NCBI GenBank assembly: GCA_019914995.1
Contig: CM034136.1
Coordinates: forward strand, 4,355,270-4,419,269
Direction: 5' to 3'
Length of the DNA stretch: 64,000 bases
From: Acanthochlamys bracteata
Taxonomy: Eukaryota > Streptophyta > Magnoliopsida > Pandanales > Velloziaceae
Shown piece by piece: positions 58,801-64,000 of the stretch. The translations under genes and the position numbers were made by a program. The notes beneath the pieces were generated by a model that saw nothing but the letters and a program-made list of their open reading frames with translations, was not told where the DNA came from and made no database searches. Position 1 is the stretch's first letter; each line of letters starts with the position of its first letter.

Positions 58801-61800
58801 AATGTATATTGATGCACACCCGTCTGTACAAAATTCTAAATTTAATCTCTATTATTGGATATGAAGAATTATGGTTGAGACATGCTACAATATTTCAGTT
58901 TAATCAGATCATGAATCAACCTTCATTCAACTTTTTTATCAGGATGATAAAAAAATAAAAACTCTAAAAAATATAGTCTTATTTCTTTCATCTTGATTAA
59001 AAAATCAGATGAAGATTGATCGTGATGCAATTGAGCTAAAGTTTAGTTAGCATATTCTCAACTTATAGTCTTCAAATCCAATATAAGAGACCAAATTTGA
59101 AGCTTTGTATTGACGGGACCGTAATGATGTGCACTAATATGCATTTAAGGAGTGATATACTTATATTCCTACTGGTACGAAGCTTCAAATTTGATCTCCG
59201 CTGTTGGATATTAAGAATTATGAGTTAAAAATATACTGACAAAATTTTAACTCAGTTTGATCATAAATAAACCTCCATCCGATTTCGTTATCAAGATGAT
59301 AGCACGAAGACAATATATATGTCTTTTTAAAGTTTTTTTTTTTTACCATCTTGATCAAGAATTCTGACGAAAATTTAAGATATTCGTGATCCGATTGAGC
59401 TGTAATTTTATCTGTATATTTTCAACTTATAGTTCTTCATATCCAACAATAGATATCAAATTTAGAATATTGTACTGATAGAATCCCGCTGATGTGCATG
59501 AATGCACGCATAATGAGCAATGTGTTTCTATCCCCACTATATATATAACTTCCCTACTTCAGCGGATCATGTATGATTATCCAACTTAGAAGGCCCACAG
59601 AGGAATTTTTTGTTAGGTGCAAGAAATAACTATGAACAAAAGAAGCATACTGGTGATCAACACGACAAGTCAAGGTTTCAGCAATAATGGACTTCAGGTC
59701 CCCATCTGATAATTGCTTTCTAGAATATCCAAATATATTGACATTCTGCAAGGAAGGGAATAATCAAAAGCTTAACATGTGAGATAGAGGCAACTTTTGA
59801 GCTATAATATTATTTTATTATTAATTTATAGGAAATAATGCAAGTGTGCTGGTGGCATCCAACTTCTTTCAATAAGATAAGTTTTTTAAGAAAAGGGCAA
59901 TGATACCTTTAGGGTGAGAAGGAAAATGGGATTTCTCTTTGAAGAAAGAAATCCTTCCATGTCACATTTACACATCCAGAGTGCATTTAGTATAAAACTC
60001 AAGTTATCATCATGTACATAAATTTGAAAGTTGTAAAGATCTTTGATCATTGAGTTTCCAAGACTTATCCTTACATAACTAACCATATATGCCACATCAA
60101 AAATACCATTATCAATGCTACCCATCTTTGCCAAACCCAATCTGTCAAGACCATTCAGATGACATTAACCAAAAGGGAGTTAACAAATAAATCTAAGAAT
60201 GTGTACAACCTCTAACAAGTGCCATAACCACATTATCCAGCCCAGATGAACTCATATATGATCAAACAAAAATCCAACCTTAAGTTTCTAGTGGATCTCA
60301 GAATAACGTAGGGCCTACTCCAAACTTTTTACCCAGTTACAGAACATAATTTGAGGATTACCTTCTTTAGACAAAGCTGCTATGGTAAAAGACATGATGG
60401 CAGTAGTTATAGCAGCTAAAGAAGATTTCTTAGGATATTGGAACACAAGAAGTTGGAGAATGGATTTGACTGATACAGAGCAAGGTGAAAACTATACCTC
60501 TGGCAGGAAGCCACTATAGAACAGGGCAAACAATGCTGGGAACACCTTACTTTTTGCAAGTTCACCAGTCGCTCCAATGACAGCAACACAAAGAGAAGAC
60601 CTGTTACCTAGTTGCTCAATAGCAGAACTTGTTGCCACTGCAGATGATGGAATTCCAGAGACAGACTCGAGATTAAATGATGTAGTAGGTAGACCATTGG
60701 ATTCTGATCCTTCCTTGTCTTGAGAAGTTACAACTAGTACATCTTTGACTGAGTCTGCTTTACCAGCAAAATGTACATGGAAAGAAACAATTACTACCAT
60801 TAAACTAACAACAAGACCTTTGCTGTAGTTGCACATTGGTATGACTAGAAACAAATGCACCGAAGTTCTAATAATGTAAAGACCTTTTTACATTACAATA
60901 CCATTAAACTGAAGAGACTAAGTTGTCCCAAAACCTTTCAAAAACATGCAAGGTATTCTACTATGAATTCTGGTAGCTCATAGAGATTGTTGCCTTCAAA
61001 AGTTGAAGATTTTTTTTAAATTTTTCTTAACACCAGTCTGATTAGCTTCTAGAAAGTTAGTTTCTCTTAAAAAATATTCTACAGGATGAATTCACAGTCA
61101 TATCTGGCAGCAGGAAACTATAGATTGGAATGCTGCAATAAATAACAAGAATAGATTAAAATTTTCAACAATCACAAAAACTAGTGACTACAATGTCAGA
61201 ATAAGATTAAATTACAGTTGTTAGGACAAAATGACTAACCATTTATTACAATGTCAAGATACACCAATTCTTGATTAGAGTTTTGGATTGGGAAAATTAC
61301 CCACCAGTAGACAGGTTTTTATCATCACTAGCATCCTCCCTTGACGGTGATGCAACTTCTTCGTGATTAGATAAATTATCCAGTCCTTGAACTTGTATCT
61401 TTCTTAGCGCCTTTTCTCGTCCATGACATGTTAAGAACCTCTGGTCTTTAACCTTTGAAATATCCAAAATTATAAACAGCAAGCTCTCAATGTATTGAAA
61501 CAGGAAATCGAAATGCAAACTAGCAAAATTTCGATGCAAAATGCGTCAATATGAATTTTATCATCATTCACTGTCCAGTGTCCATTCTCTACATTCCATT
61601 TAGAATTATTTATGGAATTCAAGTTGAAAACAGAGTAGTTAGGGAAAACAACGGTAAAAAACAACATGCTATGCTAATTACAACCACTCAAACTCAAATA
61701 GCCTAAAACTTACAAGACAAGAAAAAAAATCAAGTAACAAACATTCTCCAAATAAAATGTGCACAAATTCTCTAGACATCTTACTCACAAGTCACATATT

Positions 61801-62157
61801 CCGTTCAAATAAAAAATAATGAGCAACTACTAATCGGAAACAAACGCAAACGGTCACTTAGCTACTTTTAACTCTACTCCGTTCTCTTATAAATGAGTAC
61901 AATAATAATAATAATAGTAAAACTCCATCGTCCAAATTGATCCATTAATTTTCATTCAAAACACTCGAAATCGACTATCCGAAAAACCACTATCGTAAAA
62001 TAACAACTAATGCTAAATTAATTTGAAAATTTTAATTTGCAAAGAAAAAAATTATATAACGAGCACTCACACTGGGAGAGATAGAACGCGCTGGAAATCG
62101 CTGCAGCAACACGCAGGAAGACAATGGCGAAGGGAGAAGCTGTAGTAGCGCTACCAT
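55856..62157 (-). CDS. G6PD4: Plastid glucose-6-phosphate dehydrogenase of the G6PD4 (P0) type, twelve exons
   Basis: Exons on the minus strand: 62157-62071, 61452-61305, 60754-60498, 59745-59651, 58433-58319, 58171-57966, 57871-57763, 57666-57626, 57307-57187, 57118-56916, 56451-56251, 56093-55856. All phases match, giving 606 residues (Arabidopsis G6PD4: 625). Residues 1 to about 70 form a Ser/Arg/Leu-rich transit peptide, followed by a low-complexity linker to about 130. Seen: NADP-binding GATGELA at 139-145 (family usually GASGDLA), EKPFG at 275-279, substrate/catalytic RIDHLLGK at 303-310, [10 protein letters not shown], and the C-terminal [12 protein letters not shown]. The enzyme class oxidises glucose 6-phosphate to make NADPH. 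The Arabidopsis G6PD4 protein is reported to be inactive itself and to act as partner of G6PD1 for peroxisome targeting; the same role here is inference. Intron 4 carries foldback elements. Confidence 0.93.
58485..58745. mobile_element. Foldback element in G6PD4 intron 4 (family 2)
   Basis: An imperfect inverted repeat: CATCGGATCAAGCGATCTGA near 58565 pairs with the complement of ATCAGGATTGCTTGATCCGA near 58663. It follows a (GT)n(TA)n microsatellite at 58479-58503 and precedes another TA-rich run. No coding capacity. Confidence 0.5.
58770..59545. mobile_element. Two diverged foldback units in G6PD4 intron 4 (same family as 62959-64000)
   Basis: Two hairpin units, about 58770-59165 and 59166-59545, lie between TA-rich runs (58750-58772 and 59537-59549). 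Each has a GGATAT(G/T)AAGAATTATG-like block in the left arm and its complement (CTTCATATCCAA or similar) in the right arm. A central AT-rich loop is flanked by TTATCAAGATGAT and ATCTTGATCAAGAATTCTGA. These blocks match the array at the right end of the window but are more diverged, so they are older copies. Confidence 0.7.
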
Positions 62158-62958
62158 TTTGTTTTCTATCCACTTAAATTTTGATTTCCCAATTAAAACG
62201 GAATCCAAATTAGAAAGATATTTTCATAACCCAATCCAATCGAAGAAAACATTAAACTAGAAAGGTAAAAAAAGCCCGTAAAAATAACACATGCGGCATG
62301 GGCTGGTTGCGGAAGTTACACGGGAGATGAGATAACAGAATGGTGGCCCAACAATTGGGCTCCTGGACAATGAGATCGAATTTAATATAGCATGTAGTGG
62401 GCCTGAGTCGGTCTAAACAGTTAGTTTCCAATTCATGAATGGGAAAAGTTTCTGTTGGTTCCCGGTTCTCCGACTTTGATTCGGTATATAAAATTTTCGT
62501 TGATGACAATTTTTTTTTCTTTTTGGTTTTCTTATAAATCCAGTTTGACAAAATTTTGTTATTTATAATTATTTATTTCAAAATTTTTCTTTTATTATAT
62601 TGTTACTCTAAAGAAGATGAGTTACCTTCTTCATGAACAGTCTCAGAAATTTTATTGGTATCTACTGTTTTTTCTTAACCCAATCCAAAATATTTACTGT
62701 TTGATAGCTTTTGTGGAAGACTTTTGGGTTCAAATGTGAGAATCTTTGACACCCAGATAATATTACCTTTAATTTTAGTTTTGATCATAGTATGAAAAAA
62801 ATAATTGTTTTCTTTAAATTGTTCTGCAAAATTCAATTGAATAATTAGTTTTTTCTCCTTAATATGTCGATTTTTATTGAAATGCTAGATTTGATTTGAT
62901 AAATGATCTTGATCTTGTTCACTGTTATTCAATTAATATATATATATATATATATATA
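62158..62958. other. Promoter side of the G6PD4-like gene
   Basis: No gene is recognised. The first 200-300 bp should include the G6PD4 leader and promoter (minus strand); no convincing TATA box was found. The stretch ends in a (TA)n run at 62935-62958, where the foldback array starts. Confidence 0.5.
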
Positions 62959-63372
62959 GGATAAAAATACATGATATTTTTAAAGATACATGATGCACAT
63001 TTCGATTAAAAGTGACCGGCGAGAAATCCAAATCTAATCTCGACCTGGATATAAAGACCAATGAGTTAAGAACATGTTGATAAAATTTCAGCTCAATCGG
63101 AATACGAACGACCTCCATCGAAACTTTTGATCAAAATGATATAAAATATTAAATTTGACAAAAAAATATATTTCGTTTTTGTGTCTCTTTGATTAAGAAT
63201 TCTGATAGAGATCGGTTCGTATTCCGATTGAGCTGAAATTTTATCAATATGTTCTCAACTTATGATTCTTCATATCTAACGATAGAGATTGAATTTGGAT
63301 ATCTCGCCGATCACTTTTGACCGGTATGTGCAACATATACCTCTAAAAATATCATATATTTTTATTTTATCC
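62959..63372. mobile_element. Foldback (hairpin) element A
   Basis: The ends are inverted: GGATAAAAATACATGATATT on the left, and on the right the complement of ATATCATATATTTTTATTTT followed by ATCC. Arms of nearly 190 bases pair with few mismatches. For example TTGATAAAATTTCAGCTCAA in the left arm has its complement in the right arm. The centre near 63155-63180 is a short AT-rich loop. (TA)n runs flank both sides and there is no open frame. Confidence 0.85.
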
Positions 63373-63387
63373 CATATATATATATAT

Positions 63388-63795
63388 GGGATAGGATAGA
63401 GGCACATGACATTCTTAGAGGCACATGTCGGCCAAAAGTGGCCGGCGAGACATCCAATCTTCACCGTTGGATATGAAGAACTATGAGTCGAGAATATGTG
63501 AATAAATTTTCAACTCAATCGGATACGAACCGACCTCCATCAGAACTCTTGATCAAAATGACATAAAATGTTAAATTTGACAAAAAATATATTTTTCGTT
63601 TTTGTGTCATTTTGATCAAGAATTCCGATGGAGGTTGGTTTGTATTCCGATTGAGCTGAAAATTTATCAATATATTCTCAACTCATGATTCTTCATATCC
63701 AACGATGCAGATTGAATTTAAATGTTTCGCCGGCCACTTTTGACTGGCATGTGCACTATGTGCCTCTAAGAATATTATGTGCCTCTATTCTATCC
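63388..63795. mobile_element. Foldback (hairpin) element B
   Basis: A second copy of the same design and length, with ends containing GATAGAGGCACATGACATTC and its near-complement. The interior is close to element A, including TTGACAAAAAATATAT at the loop. Flanked by (TA)n at 63374-63387 and 63795-63812. Confidence 0.85.
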
Positions 63796-63810
63796 ATATA
63801 TATATATATA

Positions 63811-64000
63811 TGCACATATCATTCTTAAAAATACATGTGTATACATGCCGGCCAAAAGTGACCGGCGAGCTCTCCAAATCCAATCTTCACCGTTGGATAT
63901 GAAGAACCATGAGTTGGAAACATGTTGATAAAATTTCAACTCAATCAGAATACAAACCGATTTTCATCGGAACTCTTGATCAAAATGATATAAACCTTTA
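63811..64000. mobile_element. Foldback element C, cut by the window edge
   Basis: The left arm only: GCACATATCATTCTTAAAAA, then the shared ACCGGCGAG and TTCACCGTTGGATATGAAGA blocks, up to the last base of the window. Confidence 0.8.

Noticed and set aside
62252-62551. A 99-codon minus-strand frame upstream of the G6PD4-like gene.
   Set aside because: Low-complexity Lys/Ser content, no similarity, and it covers the expected promoter.

Overview
The window is nuclear DNA of a flowering plant, almost certainly a eudicot. Every recognisable gene is a plant family gene broken by GT-AG introns, the intergenic DNA is AT-rich, and it carries a Copia LTR retrotransposon and several foldback elements. 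The species cannot be named from the sequence. I rebuilt exon models by eye from splice sites, reading-frame continuity and family conservation.

Layout, left to right: a decayed RPB12/RPABC4-like RNA polymerase subunit fragment (about 137-250, +); a seven-exon WAT1-related (MtN21/EamA-type) transporter (3496-5914, -); an eight-exon plastid PII nitrogen-sensor gene (8116-13336, -); a three-exon DUF952 gene (15873-17815, +); an unrecognised coding-like segment opposite its 3' flank (18380-18752, -); an intronless DYW-class PPR gene (20045-22168, +); a ten-exon DRM3-type gene, a relative of de novo DNA methyltransferases that lacks the catalytic cysteine (24549-32954, +); a broken 10.45 kb Copia element with 1.49 kb LTRs and a third ORF behind pol, as in Sireviruses (33528-43978, +); a gene-poor 6 kb; a twelve-exon BOR1-type borate exporter (50552-53841, +); a twelve-exon plastid G6PDH of the G6PD4 (P0) type (55856-62157, -); and an array of (TA)n-flanked foldback elements running off the right edge.

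The genes are not an operon-like unit. They cover nitrogen sensing, organelle RNA editing, RNA-directed DNA methylation, boron export and plastid redox metabolism. The points most worth a second look are: five very short upstream ORFs, three of them bare AUG-stop codons, in the probable leader of the borate exporter; replacement of one of its three tyrosine sorting signals; a 157-bp tandem triplication in the PII gene that copies a 5' splice site twice into the next intron; the catalytically dead DRM3 lying about 570 bp from a retrotransposon; and one foldback family present both in an intron of the G6PD4-like gene and as a tandem array next to it.
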